A program made the position numbers and the translations under genes. Of a DNA stretch of 64,000 bases, positions 53,371 through 63,791 are shown piece after piece (positions within the stretch are counted from its first letter, which is position 1; each line of letters begins with the position of its first letter). The notes beneath the pieces are model-generated. The model searched no databases and was not told the origin of the DNA. It saw nothing but the letters and a program-made list of their open reading frames with translations. The stretch comes from Brevundimonas poindexterae. GTDB lineage: Bacteria > Pseudomonadota > Alphaproteobacteria > Caulobacterales > Caulobacteraceae. The stretch is taken from positions 372,001 through 436,000 of the forward strand of contig NZ_JAIVLL010000001.1 of assembly GCF_020524625.1 (NCBI RefSeq), in the 5' to 3' direction.

Positions 53371-55212
53371 TCAAACCTTGATCGGCAGGGCCGTGCGGAT
53401 GTGCACGTCCTTCAGCTGACGCTCGTCGGCCGCCGTCGGCGCATTCATCAGCAGATCCTCGCCCTGCTGGTTCAGCGGGAAGGCGATGACCTCGCGGATG
53501 GCCGTCTGGCCGGCCAGCAGCATGACGATCCGGTCGATCCCGGGCGCGAGGCCCCCGTGCGGCGGGGCGCCATAGCGGAAGGCGTTCAGCATGCCACCGA
53601 ACTGGTCCTCGACCACCGAGGCGTCATAGCCGGCGATCTCGAAGGCCTTGAGCATGATCTCGGCCTTGTGGTTCCGGATCGCGCCCGAGCACAGCTCATA
53701 GCCGTTGCAGACGATGTCGTACTGATAGGCGCGGATGGTCAGCGGATCCTGGGTCTCCAGCGCCCCCAGCCCGCCCTGCGGCATCGAGAAGGGGTTGTGG
53801 CTGAAGTCGACCTTCTTCTCTTCCTCGGACCATTCGAACATCGGGAAGTCGACGATCCAGCAGAATTTGAACTGCTCCTCATCGATCAGCTTCAGCTCGG
53901 TGCCGACGCGGGTGCGGGCCGATCCGGCGAATTTGGCGAAGGTGGCCGGCAGGCCGGCAGCAAAGAAGGCGGCGTCGCCCTTGCCGAGGCCCAGCGACGT
54001 CATCAGGGCCTCGGTCGGCTCCTGGCCCAGGTTCTTGGCGATCGGTCCGCCCCAGGCCTGCTGGTCATCGGACCAGAAGATGTAGCCGAGGCCCGGCTGG
54101 CCCTCGCCCTGGGCCCAGCTGTTCATGCGGTCGCAGAAGGCGCGGCTGCCGCCGGTGGGCGCCGGGATGGCCCAGACGGCGTTCTTGGCGTCGGCCGCAA
54201 GGATCTTGTTGAACAGGCCAAAGCCGCCGTCGCGGAAATGCTCGGACACATCCTGCATCTTGATGGGGTTGCGCAGGTCGGGCTTGTCGGTGCCGTACCA
54301 GGCCATCGACTGGGCGAAGGTCAGACGCTCGAAGCCCTTGTGCTCCAGCGTCTGGCCGAAATCGTTGGTGAAGGTGTGGGGCTGGTCGATCGGCGAGACC
54401 GGCTTGCCGTCGGCGAACTCCTCGAACACGCCGTGCATGACGGGCTCAATGGCGGCGAACACGTCTTCCTGGGTGACGAAGCTCATCTCGACGTCGAGCT
54501 GATAGAACTCCAGCGACCGGTCGGCGCGCAGGTCCTCGTCGCGGAAACAGGGCGCGATCTGGAAATAGCGGTCGAAGCCCGAGACCATCAGCAGCTGTTT
54601 GAACTGCTGCGGCGCCTGGGGCAGCGCATAGAATTTGCCGGGGTGCAGGCGCGACGGCACGAGGAAGTCGCGCGCGCCCTCGGGCGACGAGGCCGTCAGG
54701 ATCGGCGTCTGGTACTCGAGGAAGCCCTGATCGACCATGCGGCGGCGGATCGAGGAGATCACCTTGGAGCGCAGCACGATGTTCTTGTGCAGGGTCTCGC
54801 GGCGCAGATCGAGGTAGCGGTGCTTGAGGCGCAGCTCCTCGGGATATTCCGGCTCGCCAAAGACCGGCAGCGGCAGTTCGGCGGCTTCGGACAGGACCTC
54901 GACCGACTCGACCTGAATCTCGATCTGGCCGGTCGGCAGGGTCGCGTTGACGGTCTCGGGCGAGCGGGCGACGACCTCGCCGTCCACGCGGATGACGCTC
55001 TCGGCGCGCAGGCGCTCGACGACCTCGAAGCCCGGCGTTTCCGGATGCAGCACCAGCTGGGTCAGGCCGTAGTGGTCGCGCAGGTCGATGAACAGCAGGC
55101 CGCCGTGGTCGCGCTTGCGGTGCACCCAGCCCGACAGACGGACCGTCTTGCCGGCATCGTCACCCCGAAGGGCGCCGCAGGTGTGGGTACGATAAAGATG
55201 CGTCTCGGCCAT
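53371..55212 (-). CDS. aspS: Aspartyl-tRNA synthetase
   Basis: A 613-residue class II synthetase. It has the N-terminal anticodon-binding OB domain ([20 protein letters not shown]), motif 2 with [14 protein letters not shown] (and [19 protein letters not shown]) and motif 3 near [13 protein letters not shown]. Its GAD insertion domain is present between motifs 2 and 3, as in bacterial AspRS. Whether it also charges tRNA-Asn cannot be read from this window. The ATG at 55212 is preferred over a longer start that adds an unlikely Ser/Pro/Phe stretch. It is convergent with the pentapeptide genes. Confidence 0.97.
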   Translation of the reverse strand: MAETHLYRTHTCGALRGDDAGKTVRLSGWVHRKRDHGGLLFIDLRDHYGLTQLVLHPETPGFEVVERLRAESVIRVDGEVVARSPETVNATLPTGQIEIQVESVEVLSEAAELPLPVFGEPEYPEELRLKHRYLDLRRETLHKNIVLRSKVISSIRRRMVDQGFLEYQTPILTASSPEGARDFLVPSRLHPGKFYALPQAPQQFKQLLMVSGFDRYFQIAPCFRDEDLRADRSLEFYQLDVEMSFVTQEDVFAAIEPVMHGVFEEFADGKPVSPIDQPHTFTNDFGQTLEHKGFERLTFAQSMAWYGTDKPDLRNPIKMQDVSEHFRDGGFGLFNKILAADAKNAVWAIPAPTGGSRAFCDRMNSWAQGEGQPGLGYIFWSDDQQAWGGPIAKNLGQEPTEALMTSLGLGKGDAAFFAAGLPATFAKFAGSARTRVGTELKLIDEEQFKFCWIVDFPMFEWSEEEKKVDFSHNPFSMPQGGLGALETQDPLTIRAYQYDIVCNGYELCSGAIRNHKAEIMLKAFEIAGYDASVVEDQFGGMLNAFRYGAPPHGGLAPGIDRIVMLLAGQTAIREVIAFPLNQQGEDLLMNAPTAADERQLKDVHIRTALPIKV

Positions 55213-55364
55213 GGGTCTGGATCGGTCACGAAAAGGGGAGAATTCGGGAGGCCGGAAGGGCGCATTATCGTCGCTGAAAGTCAAGCATGCGGGTGATCGG
55301 GAAAGACACGACCCGCGCGGGAAAGCGCTTTTCACGAACGATACAATATAGCATTAGGCAAGGC

Positions 55365-55757
55365 GTGACACGCGATCCCGCAGACGAGATCAGCCTGACC
55401 CGGGCGCTGGCCATTCTGGCCGCGACCTTTGCCATCGTGTTCGCCAGCCTGCTGCCCTCGGCGGTGGCGGCCTCGGCGGCCGGCGACACGCCGATCCAGC
55501 TGTGCTCCGGTCAGGTCATCCGCGTCACGCTCGACGCCGACGGCCACCCCGTCCCGGTCGATCCGGACCAGCAGGCCAGCCTGACCTGCGCCATGGCCCT
55601 GCTGTCGGGCCTGCAGGCCGTCGACACCCCGCCGGTCGTGCTGCCGGCTCAGCCAGAGGCCACCGCCGCTCCTGCGTTCGCGCCGGTCTCTGCCAGCGCG
55701 CGCCCGACCGCGCTCTATCCGCCAAAGCCCCCCGCCACGGCCCCACCTCACGCCTGA
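55365..55757 (+). CDS. Small exported Cys-containing protein upstream of TonB receptor (DUF2946-like)
   Basis: A 130-residue exported protein. A hydrophobic segment (ALAILAATFAIVFASLLPSA) is followed by a short domain with IQLCSGQVIRVTLDADGHPV and LTCAMALLSGLQ, then a Pro/Ala-rich tail (PPKPPATAPPHA). The two cysteines and position resemble DUF2946-type proteins found near TonB receptors, some linked to copper; the assignment is tentative. The GTG at 55365 is chosen because TACAAT and TATAGC just upstream look like promoter elements; an ATG at 55287 would add 26 residues. The TonB receptor follows 69 bases later. Confidence 0.65.
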   Translation: MTRDPADEISLTRALAILAATFAIVFASLLPSAVAASAAGDTPIQLCSGQVIRVTLDADGHPVPVDPDQQASLTCAMALLSGLQAVDTPPVVLPAQPEATAAPAFAPVSASARPTALYPPKPPATAPPHA

Positions 55758-55826
55758 AGACGTCTCTGCCGACCGCGCACGCCCTTGCGGCCGTGCGCCT
55801 CCGTGACTCTTTCAGGACATATCCAC

Positions 55827-57878
55827 GTGAAATCCCAACTGTTTGCCGCCACTTCCGTGGTGGCCCTGGCCTTTGCGGCCACCCCTGCCCTCGCCCAGGA
55901 GGCGACCGAAGCCACGGTCGACTCGATCATCGTCACCGGTACCCGCAATTCCGACGACCCGCCCGTGGTCGCCGAGGCCCGCACGCGCCTGTCGCGCACG
56001 CCCGGCGCCGTGTCGGTCGTGGCCGCAGAGACCTTTGAGGACCGCTTCGCCCAAGGCTTCTATGACACCTTGCGCAACGTCCCCGGCGTGCTGGCGCAAA
56101 AGCGCTATGGCGAGGAAGCCCGCCTGTCGATCCGGGGCTCGGGCATTGCCCAGGGCTTCCACCAACGCGGCGTTCTGTTCGCCCAGGACGGCGTGCCGTT
56201 TGCCGACGCCGACGGCTTTTCCGACTTTCAGGCCATCGACCCGATGAGCGCCCGCTACATCGAGGTCTACAAGGGCGCCAACACCCTGCGCTTCGGCGGT
56301 GCCCAGCTGGGCGGAGCGGTCAATCTGGTCTCGGTCAACGGCCGGACCGCACCCTATGAGACCCTGCTGCGCGTCGAGGGGGGCTCGTTCGACAGCTATC
56401 GCGGGCAACTGGCCCTGGCCCGCCAGTGGGGCGACTGGGACCTGTACGCCTCGGTCGCCGGCATGGAATCCGACGGCTATCGCGATCATGCCGACCAGTC
56501 GCAGGGGCGTCTGAGCCTGAACCTCGGCCGGTCGTTCGGCGAGGACCGCGAGGTGCGGCTGGTCTTCCAGGCCGCCGACATCAAGCAGGACCTGCCCGGC
56601 GCCCTGACCCTGAGCCAGGCGCTGGAGACCCCGGAAATGGCCAGTGCCGGCGCGCTCGCCGGCGATCAGGCCCGTGACCTGACGGTCAAGCGGCTGACCT
56701 TGCAAACCCGCTGGCGCCTGAGCGCCTCGACCGTGTTCGAGGGCGCGGTCTGGGGCTGGCAGAAGGATCTGTGGCACCCGATCTTTCAGGTGCTCGACAC
56801 CGACTCGCAGACGGCGGGCCTGTTCGGGCGATTCGACTGGACCGGTCAGGTCGGCGGCCTGAAGGCCGACCTGTTCTACGGGCTCAGCTATCGCGACGGC
56901 GAGGTCGACGGCCAGCGCTACGTCAACACTGCCGGGATGGCCGGGGCCCTGACCGCTGACAATCTGCAAAAGGCCACGGGGCTGGACGTGTTCGCCGAAG
57001 GGCGGCTGTTTGTGACCGACCGGCTGGCACTGGTGGCAGGCGGGTCGTATGGCCGGGCGACGCGCGACTATGTCGATCGCCGGAATGCCACCAACAATGA
57101 CGGCGTCACCTGGGACTGGGTTTCGCCCCGGCTGGGACTGCTGTGGGAGAGCGAGGACGGGGCGCAGGTCTATGCCAACCTGACCCGCTCGGTCGAACCG
57201 CCGACCTATGGCGCCCTGGTGCAGGCCCCGCTGACGGGCTTCACCCCGGTCGACATCCAGGACGCCTGGACGGCCGAAGCCGGCACGCGCGGCCGCCGCG
57301 GGTCGCTGGCCTGGGACGTCACCCTGTACCGCAGCCGGATCGACGGCGAGATCCTCAACTACATCACCGGACCCGACATTCCGGCCGCCACCTTCAACGG
57401 CGATCGGACCATCCATCAGGGTCTCGAGGCCGGGCTGGAGTGGACCCTGCCGGTAACCCCGGCAGACGGCCGATTGGTGCTACGTCAAACCTATAATTAC
57501 AATGACTTCTATTTCGAACGCGATCTGCTGTGGGAAGGAAACCGGCTGCCGGTCGTGCCCAAGCACCAGTATCGCGCCGAGCTCACCTGGCGGCATCCGT
57601 CGGGCCTGTTCGTCACGCCGACGGTCGAGTGGCGGATCGATGACGTCTGGGTCGACTATGCCAATACGCTGAAGGCGCCGGGCTTTACCGTCTGGGGTCT
57701 GAACGGCGGCTGGGACCTGGCCAACGGTACCACCCTGTTCGTCGATGCCCGCAACCTGACGGACGAGCGCTACATCAGCGAGATCAGCGCCGTCACCGAC
57801 GCGCGGACGGCCTCGACCGCCGTCTTCATGCCGGGCGAAGGGCGCTCGGTGTTCGTGGGAGTGAGGTTGAGCCTGTGA
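55827..57878 (+). CDS. TonB-dependent outer-membrane receptor
   Basis: A 683-residue outer-membrane transporter. The signal peptide (QLFAATSVVALAFAATPALA) is followed by a TonB box-like VDSIIVTGTR, the plug domain (LRNVPGVLAQKRYGEEARLSI-type and RYIEVYKGANTLRFGGAQLGG) and a 22-strand barrel ending in RSVFVGVRLSL with an aromatic penultimate strand. Such receptors import siderophore-iron or other metal complexes. The next gene, a PepSY reductase-like protein, overlaps by one base (TGATG) and indicates iron. The GTG at 55827 has CAGGA 9 bases upstream. Confidence 0.93.
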   Translation: MKSQLFAATSVVALAFAATPALAQEATEATVDSIIVTGTRNSDDPPVVAEARTRLSRTPGAVSVVAAETFEDRFAQGFYDTLRNVPGVLAQKRYGEEARLSIRGSGIAQGFHQRGVLFAQDGVPFADADGFSDFQAIDPMSARYIEVYKGANTLRFGGAQLGGAVNLVSVNGRTAPYETLLRVEGGSFDSYRGQLALARQWGDWDLYASVAGMESDGYRDHADQSQGRLSLNLGRSFGEDREVRLVFQAADIKQDLPGALTLSQALETPEMASAGALAGDQARDLTVKRLTLQTRWRLSASTVFEGAVWGWQKDLWHPIFQVLDTDSQTAGLFGRFDWTGQVGGLKADLFYGLSYRDGEVDGQRYVNTAGMAGALTADNLQKATGLDVFAEGRLFVTDRLALVAGGSYGRATRDYVDRRNATNNDGVTWDWVSPRLGLLWESEDGAQVYANLTRSVEPPTYGALVQAPLTGFTPVDIQDAWTAEAGTRGRRGSLAWDVTLYRSRIDGEILNYITGPDIPAATFNGDRTIHQGLEAGLEWTLPVTPADGRLVLRQTYNYNDFYFERDLLWEGNRLPVVPKHQYRAELTWRHPSGLFVTPTVEWRIDDVWVDYANTLKAPGFTVWGLNGGWDLANGTTLFVDARNLTDERYISEISAVTDARTASTAVFMPGEGRSVFVGVRLSL

Positions 57879-59209
57879 TGTCGAAGGTCACACAGCCCTG
57901 GCAGGACGGCCCTGCCCTGTCCGACAGCTGGCGCCGGGTCTGGCGCTGGCATTTCTTCGCCGGCCTGATCGTCATGCCGGTGCTGATGCTGATGGCCCTG
58001 ACCGGCGGCCTCTATCTCTACAAGACGGAGATCGAGGGGCTGGCTTGGCGATCGATGGCTGTGGTCGAGGCGCGGGATACCCGCGCCTCGGCTGACCTAT
58101 GGCAGAAGAATGCCGAACAGGCGGCGGGCGGTACGGCGCTGGCCGTCGTCGTGCCCGACCGCCCCGACCGCGCCGTTCAGGTCCGCGTCCGCACAGATCA
58201 CGGCGAGCGCACCGTCTTCGTCGATCCCTACGACGGTCAGGTCACCGGCACGGTCGGCGGTCAGGGGATCATGGAACTGGTCAAGAAACTGCACAGCCTC
58301 GAACTGCTCGGAAAGCCCTTCAACATCCTGGTCGAGGTGGTGGCCGGCTGGGCCATCATTCTGGTGGCGACCGGCCTGTTCCTGTGGTGGCCGCGCAAGG
58401 GTCGGGACGTCGCCGTCGCCCTGCCCCGTCCCGGCAACCCGGCCCGTCGCCCGTTCTGGCGCGACGCCCATGCGGTGACGGGCCTCTATGTCGGCGGGAT
58501 CATCCTGTTCCTCGCCCTGACCGGCATGCCCTGGTCGGCGGTCTGGGGCGACCGGTTCATGAATGTGATGCGTGAGAGTGGTCTGGGCCGTCCTCCGGCC
58601 CCGGCGGCGGCCAGTCCGTGGAGCCACGGCAAGGGCCACAATGCCCCTTCCGGCACCGGCTGGACGATGGAGCACGCCGTGCTGCAGGCCCCGACCGAGG
58701 GCCCCGGCATGCTGTCCCGCGTCATCGCCACGGCCGAGGCCGAGGGCATGGGCGCGCCCTACACCGTCTCGATCCCCGCTGATCCGACGCTGGCCTTCAC
58801 CGTCTCGCGCGTCACCCGCAAGGCCGAGGACGCCCGCAGCCTGTACGTCGACGGCTCGACGGGACGTGTGGTCGCCGACCTGCGCTGGGAGCAGTTCGGC
58901 GGCGGCGCCAAGGCCTTCGAATGGGGCATCGCCGTCCATCAGGGCATGCAGTATGGCGAGATCAACCGGTTGATCATGCTGCTGGGCTGCATCGGCATCT
59001 GGGTGCTGGGCATCAGCGGTGGAACGATGGTGTGGAAACGGCGTCCGCGCGGGCGTGGCATCACCCCCCCGCCTGCGCCACCGGGCGGTCGGGGCCGAGC
59101 CGCCGTGCTGGGCATCGTCCTGCCGCTGGCGGTGATCTTTCCGCTGACGGGCCTGTCGCTGGCAGTCGCCCTTGGCGCAGAGTGGCTGTGGGGGCGAATG
59201 CGGCGCTGA
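57878..59209 (+). CDS. PepSY-associated transmembrane protein (ferric reductase-like)
   Basis: A 443-residue membrane protein of the PepSY-TM family. It has an N-terminal helix (FFAGLIVMPVLMLMALTGGLYLY), two more near FNILVEVVAGWAIILVATGLFLWWPRKG, another (VTGLYVGGIILFLALTGMPW) and C-terminal helices (MLLGCIGIWVLGISGG, VLGIVLPLAVIFPLTG). PepSY-TM proteins beside TonB receptors, such as FoxB-like ones, reduce or release iron from imported siderophores in the periplasm. It ends the three-gene uptake operon. Confidence 0.9.
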   Translation: MSKVTQPWQDGPALSDSWRRVWRWHFFAGLIVMPVLMLMALTGGLYLYKTEIEGLAWRSMAVVEARDTRASADLWQKNAEQAAGGTALAVVVPDRPDRAVQVRVRTDHGERTVFVDPYDGQVTGTVGGQGIMELVKKLHSLELLGKPFNILVEVVAGWAIILVATGLFLWWPRKGRDVAVALPRPGNPARRPFWRDAHAVTGLYVGGIILFLALTGMPWSAVWGDRFMNVMRESGLGRPPAPAAASPWSHGKGHNAPSGTGWTMEHAVLQAPTEGPGMLSRVIATAEAEGMGAPYTVSIPADPTLAFTVSRVTRKAEDARSLYVDGSTGRVVADLRWEQFGGGAKAFEWGIAVHQGMQYGEINRLIMLLGCIGIWVLGISGGTMVWKRRPRGRGITPPPAPPGGRGRAAVLGIVLPLAVIFPLTGLSLAVALGAEWLWGRMRR

Positions 59210-59290
59210 GACCCGCCATTCATCCACAGACGCGACAGCTTGTCCCGGATGGTCACAGCCATGCTTAACCGATCGCCGCAGGGTTCTGAT

Positions 59291-59983
59291 ATGTCAGGGA
59301 CCATGACGTCCCCGACGGACAGCACCGGCCAGATGCGACTGCCCCTCAGGCGAGGCCTGAGCGGGCAGGAAGAGGCGTTTGTCGTCTCGGCCAGCAATGC
59401 GGCGGCCCATCAGGCGCTTCTGACCTGGCCCACACCGCTGGGCGGGACGGCGGCCCTGTGCGGCCCGGCGGGATCGGGCAAGAGCCATCTGGCCCGGGTC
59501 TGGGCGGAACGGGTCGGGGCCCTGCCCTTCGACGGCATGGAGATCGCCCTGGCCGACCCGCTGGAGCTGGAAGGCCGTCCGCTGCTGCTCGATTCGGCGG
59601 CAACAGTGGACGACGAGACCCTGTTTCACCTGATGAATCTGGCCCAGGCGCCCGGTGGCGCCCTGCTGCTGGTGTCGCGCGACCTGCCGGGACAATGGCC
59701 GGTCGACCTGCCGGATCTGCGGTCCCGCCTGAACGGCCTGCTGGTCCTGACGCTGGAAGCGCCGGATGACGCGGTGCTGGCCGCCATGTTCCGCGCTCGG
59801 TTCGCCGAACGCAGCCTGCAGCCCGCCGAGGATGTGATCGCCTATCTGATCCGCCGGGTGGACCGGTCTGCCGACAGCGTCGAGCGCGTGGTGGAACTTC
59901 TGGACGGGGCCCACGCTCCGGTCACGCGGGTTCTGGCGCGCCGGGTGCTGGACGAAAGTGGCGACCTGTTCGCCCCGGAGTGA
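59291..59983 (+). CDS. hdaA: DnaA regulatory inactivator HdaA
   Basis: A 230-residue DnaA-related AAA+ protein. The N-terminal clamp-binding peptide QMRLPL (residues 14-19) contacts the replication sliding clamp; Walker A is [13 protein letters not shown]. Walker B is reduced (LLLDSAA). In Caulobacter, HdaA with the clamp stimulates ATP hydrolysis by DnaA to prevent re-initiation. ATG 59291 and ATG 59303 are both possible; the peptide is included in either case. It is followed directly by ppk, an order typical of Caulobacter relatives. Confidence 0.92.
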   Translation: MSGTMTSPTDSTGQMRLPLRRGLSGQEEAFVVSASNAAAHQALLTWPTPLGGTAALCGPAGSGKSHLARVWAERVGALPFDGMEIALADPLELEGRPLLLDSAATVDDETLFHLMNLAQAPGGALLLVSRDLPGQWPVDLPDLRSRLNGLLVLTLEAPDDAVLAAMFRARFAERSLQPAEDVIAYLIRRVDRSADSVERVVELLDGAHAPVTRVLARRVLDESGDLFAPE

Positions 59984-60027
59984 GATCGAAGGTTGCGACT
60001 GTCATTGCCCCGGTCCAGAACCGCATC

Positions 60028-62262
60028 ATGACGGATACGCCCTCGCCCGACCTGTCCTCCATCACCGATCAGGCCGTGGGCGAAGGTGTGCCCACCTCGC
60101 GCGCGCCACAGCTGAAGCTGTCCGAGACCCTGATCACCTCGCCCACCCGTTTCATCAACCGGGAACTGTCATGGCTGGCCTTCAACGGGCGGGTCATGGA
60201 AGAGGCGTCGAATCCCGCCCACCCGCTGCTGGAGCGGCTGCGGTTCCTGTCGATCTCGGCCAACAACCTGGATGAGTTCTTCATGACCCGGGTCGCGGGC
60301 CTGAAGGGTCAGGTACGCGAGCGGGTGCGGGTGCTGTCGGCCGACGGCCTGACGCCCAGCGAGGCGCTGGAGCGGATCAATGAGGCCGCCGGCGAGCTGA
60401 TGGCGCATCAGCAGAAGCGCTGGCGCAAGCTCAAGGTCGAGCTGGCCCATGCGGGCATCGAGGTGATCGACGCCAGCAAGGCGACCAAGACCGAGCGCGA
60501 GCGGCTGGAGCCCGAATTCCTCGACCAGCTGTTCGCCATCCTGACGCCGATGGCGATCGACCCGGCGCACCCCTTCCCGTTCCTGCCCAACCTCGGCTTC
60601 TCGCTGGCGCTCAAGCTGCGTCGGCGTCGGGACAATCGCATCCTGTACGCCCTGGTGCCCGTGCCGACCCAGGTGAAGCGGTTCTGGCCCCTGCCCACCG
60701 ACGGCCGGTCGGCCAAGGGGCGCACCCGCTATGTGACGCTGGAAAGCCTGCTGATGCTTTTCATCGACCACCTGTTCCCCGGCTGTGACGTGCTGGAGCG
60801 CGGGACCTTCCGCCTGATCCGCGATTCGGACATCGAGATCGAGGAAGAGGCCGAAGACCTGGTCATGGAGTTCGAGGAGGCGCTGAAACAGCGCCGGATG
60901 GGCTCGGTCGTGCGCATCAAGATCGAGGCCTCCATGCCCGACGACCTGCGCGACTTCATCACCCGCGAGCTGCACGCCCTGCCACAGGACGTGGTGATGA
61001 TCGACGGCATGCTGGGTCTGGCCCAGGTGTCGGAGCTGATCGGCGGCGGCCACCCCGACCTGAAATTCCCGGGCTATGAGCCCCGCTATCCGGAGCGGGT
61101 CCGAGACCATGGCGGCGATGTCTTTGCCGCCATTCGCGAGAAGGACATGCTGATCCACCACCCGTTCGAGAGCTTCGACGTGGTGGTGCAATTCCTGCGT
61201 CAGGCCGCGCGCGACCCCAACGTCATCGCCATCAAACAGACCCTCTATCGCACATCGCGCGACAGTCCGGTGGTCGCCGCCCTGATCGAGGCGGCCGAGA
61301 ACGGCAAGAACGTCACCGCCGTCGTCGAGATCAAGGCGCGCTTCGACGAGGAAGCCAACCTGCGCTGGGCGCGGGCCATGGAGCGGGCGGGCGTGCACGT
61401 CGTCTTCGGCTTCGTCGAGTACAAGACCCACTCCAAGCTGAGCGTGGTCGTGCGGCGCGAGGGCGACGGGCTGCGGTCCTACTGCCATGTCGGCACGGGC
61501 AACTACCACCCGGTGACGGCGCGCATCTATACCGACCTGTCGCTGTTCTCATGCCAGCCGACGCTGACGCGCGATGCTAACCGGGTGTTCAACTACATCA
61601 CCGGCTATGCCCAGCCCGACGATCTGGAACAGATGGTCGTCTCGCCGCTCAATATGAAGTCGACCCTGATCGAGCTGATCGAGAAGGAGATGGCCGCCGC
61701 CGCGCGGGGCAAGCCCGCCGCCATCTGGGCCAAGATGAACTCGCTGGTCGATCCCGACATCATCGATGCCCTGTACCGGGCCAGCCAGTCGGGCGTGCGC
61801 ATCGACCTGGTCATCCGGGGCATCTGCTGCCTGCGCCCGGGGGTGAAGGGCCTGTCCCAGAACATCCGGGTCAAGTCGATCGTCGGCCGCTTCCTGGAGC
61901 ACAGCCGCATCGTGGCCTTTGCCAACGGGCGGGACCTGCCCAACGACCGGGCGAAGCTGTTCATCTCGTCGGCGGACTGGATGAACCGCAATCTGGAGCG
62001 CCGCGTCGAGGTGATGGCGCCGGTCCTGAATGCGACCGTCCACGACCAGGTGCTGGACCAGATCATGGTCGCCAATCTCAAGGACGACGCCCAGAGCTGG
62101 GAGCTGGACTCCGAGGGCAACTACCACCGGCTGAAGCCCGCCGATCCCGAACGGCCCTTCTCGGCGCACCGCTATTTCATGACCAATCCCAGCCTGTCCG
62201 GACGCGGCAGCAAGGTAAAGACGCTACCGGCCACGCTGCGCTATGACCGCCCTGACGCCTGA
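60028..62262 (+). CDS. ppk: Polyphosphate kinase 1
   Basis: A 744-residue PPK1 that makes polyphosphate from ATP. Recognised from [19 protein letters not shown], the [21 protein letters not shown] segment, [21 protein letters not shown] and [14 protein letters not shown] and [11 protein letters not shown], where the catalytic histidines lie, then [23 protein letters not shown] [12 protein letters not shown]. The ATG at 60028 is preferred; a GTG at 59980 overlapping the hdaA stop would add 16 residues and is equally possible on spacing. ppx overlaps its 3' end by 20 bases. Confidence 0.96.
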   Translation: MTDTPSPDLSSITDQAVGEGVPTSRAPQLKLSETLITSPTRFINRELSWLAFNGRVMEEASNPAHPLLERLRFLSISANNLDEFFMTRVAGLKGQVRERVRVLSADGLTPSEALERINEAAGELMAHQQKRWRKLKVELAHAGIEVIDASKATKTERERLEPEFLDQLFAILTPMAIDPAHPFPFLPNLGFSLALKLRRRRDNRILYALVPVPTQVKRFWPLPTDGRSAKGRTRYVTLESLLMLFIDHLFPGCDVLERGTFRLIRDSDIEIEEEAEDLVMEFEEALKQRRMGSVVRIKIEASMPDDLRDFITRELHALPQDVVMIDGMLGLAQVSELIGGGHPDLKFPGYEPRYPERVRDHGGDVFAAIREKDMLIHHPFESFDVVVQFLRQAARDPNVIAIKQTLYRTSRDSPVVAALIEAAENGKNVTAVVEIKARFDEEANLRWARAMERAGVHVVFGFVEYKTHSKLSVVVRREGDGLRSYCHVGTGNYHPVTARIYTDLSLFSCQPTLTRDANRVFNYITGYAQPDDLEQMVVSPLNMKSTLIELIEKEMAAAARGKPAAIWAKMNSLVDPDIIDALYRASQSGVRIDLVIRGICCLRPGVKGLSQNIRVKSIVGRFLEHSRIVAFANGRDLPNDRAKLFISSADWMNRNLERRVEVMAPVLNATVHDQVLDQIMVANLKDDAQSWELDSEGNYHRLKPADPERPFSAHRYFMTNPSLSGRGSKVKTLPATLRYDRPDA

Positions 62263-63754
62263 CCCCCTCCACTCCCGCGCGACGACCTCGGCCGACGCCG
62301 CGGTGATCGACATCGGCTCCAACTCGGTGCGCATGGTGCTGTACCGGCTGGAGGGGCGCGCCGTCTGGACGGTGTTCAACGAAAAGGTGCTCGCCGGGCT
62401 GGGCCGCGACCTGCCGAATACGGGGCGCCTGTCCGAAGAGGGCGTGCTGATGGCCCTGCCGGCGCTGCGCCGGTTCGCCGCCGTCATCGAGGGGGTGCGC
62501 CCCGAGCATGTGTTCGTGGCCGCGACCGCCGCCGTCCGCGACGCCGAGGACGGGCTGGAGTTCTGCGAGCGGGTGGCTGCAGAGACCGGCATGCACATCC
62601 GCGTCCTGTCCGGCGAGGAAGAGGCGCGCGAGGCCGCGCGCGGCGTGCTGGCGGGTCACCCGGCCGCCGAGGGCGTGGCCGCCGACATGGGCGGGGCCAG
62701 TCTGGAGCTGATCCGCCTCAAGGATGGCGAAGTGGGTCAGGGAATCACCCTGCCGCTGGGCCCCTTCGCCCTGGCCGATGGCGGCGATTTCGACGCCAAG
62801 AAACTGCGCACCAAGATCGACAAGCGACTGAAGGGCAAGACGGCGGACTTCAAGGCCCCGATCCTGCACGCCGTCGGCGGGGCCTGGCGCAGCATCGCCC
62901 AGCTGCATATGGCGATGTCGGACTACCCGCTGCAGATCGTGCACCAGTACGCCATGACGGCCGACGACGCGCGCGAGGTGGCCCGCTTCGTCTCGCGCCA
63001 GTCGCGCGCCTCGCTGGACCGGACGCCGGGTGTGTCGCGCCGACGGGCCGAGACCCTGCCCTATGCCGCCCTGGTGCTGGAGGCCCTGATCGAGCGGCTT
63101 GAGCTGAAGAGCGTGGAGTTCTCGGCCTGGGGCCTGCGCGAAGGTTTGTTGCAGGACGCCCTCAGTGACGAGCATCGCGACAGCGACCCGCTGATCGCCG
63201 GCTGTGCGGCCTGGGGGGCGCGGCAGGGGATTTCGCCCCTGCTACCCGGCGCCCTTCAGGCTTGGCTGGAGCCCGTCCTGCCCGCCCTGCCGGAGAGTTT
63301 CGGCAAGGCGCGGGACCATGCGCTGACCACCGCGGCCTGTCATCTCTGCGATCTCGGGGCACGCCTGCACCCGGACCACCGCGTCGAACTGGTCTTCGAC
63401 CAGGTGCTGCGCGCGCCGGTTCCCGGACAGACCCATGCGGAGCGCGCCTTCCTCGCCTGCGCGCTGAACGCCCGCTACGGCGGGCCGTCGGCCACACCCC
63501 AGCCCGAGGTCATCGACCGCCTGCTGGACGAAGGGGCACGGCGCCATGCCAAGGCGCTCGGTCAGGCGATTCGCCTCGCCTGCGACCTGTCCGGGCGCGC
63601 GCCGCAGCTGCTGGCCGGCGCCCGCCTGTCGCTTGAGGACAAGACGCTGATCCTGACGGCGGCGGACGGCTATGCAGACATGCTGCTGGGCGAGCAGACC
63701 CGGCGGCGGCTGAAGAACCTGGCCGATACCCTCGATCTTGAGTGCGGCGACTGA
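62243..63754 (+). CDS. ppx: Exopolyphosphatase (Ppx/GppA family)
   Basis: A 503-residue phosphatase of the Ppx/GppA family. The N-terminal actin-like domain begins [18 protein letters not shown] and contains [26 protein letters not shown] and the conserved [11 protein letters not shown]. It hydrolyses polyphosphate end-groups or (p)ppGpp; the two functions cannot be told apart. The ATG lies inside the last codons of ppk, a 20-base overlap that couples the synthesis and breakdown genes. Confidence 0.92.
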   Translation: MTALTPDPLHSRATTSADAAVIDIGSNSVRMVLYRLEGRAVWTVFNEKVLAGLGRDLPNTGRLSEEGVLMALPALRRFAAVIEGVRPEHVFVAATAAVRDAEDGLEFCERVAAETGMHIRVLSGEEEAREAARGVLAGHPAAEGVAADMGGASLELIRLKDGEVGQGITLPLGPFALADGGDFDAKKLRTKIDKRLKGKTADFKAPILHAVGGAWRSIAQLHMAMSDYPLQIVHQYAMTADDAREVARFVSRQSRASLDRTPGVSRRRAETLPYAALVLEALIERLELKSVEFSAWGLREGLLQDALSDEHRDSDPLIAGCAAWGARQGISPLLPGALQAWLEPVLPALPESFGKARDHALTTAACHLCDLGARLHPDHRVELVFDQVLRAPVPGQTHAERAFLACALNARYGGPSATPQPEVIDRLLDEGARRHAKALGQAIRLACDLSGRAPQLLAGARLSLEDKTLILTAADGYADMLLGEQTRRRLKNLADTLDLECGD

Positions 63755-63791
63755 CCGGCGCAGTCTGTCCCTCACACTTCGGGAGGGTGAC

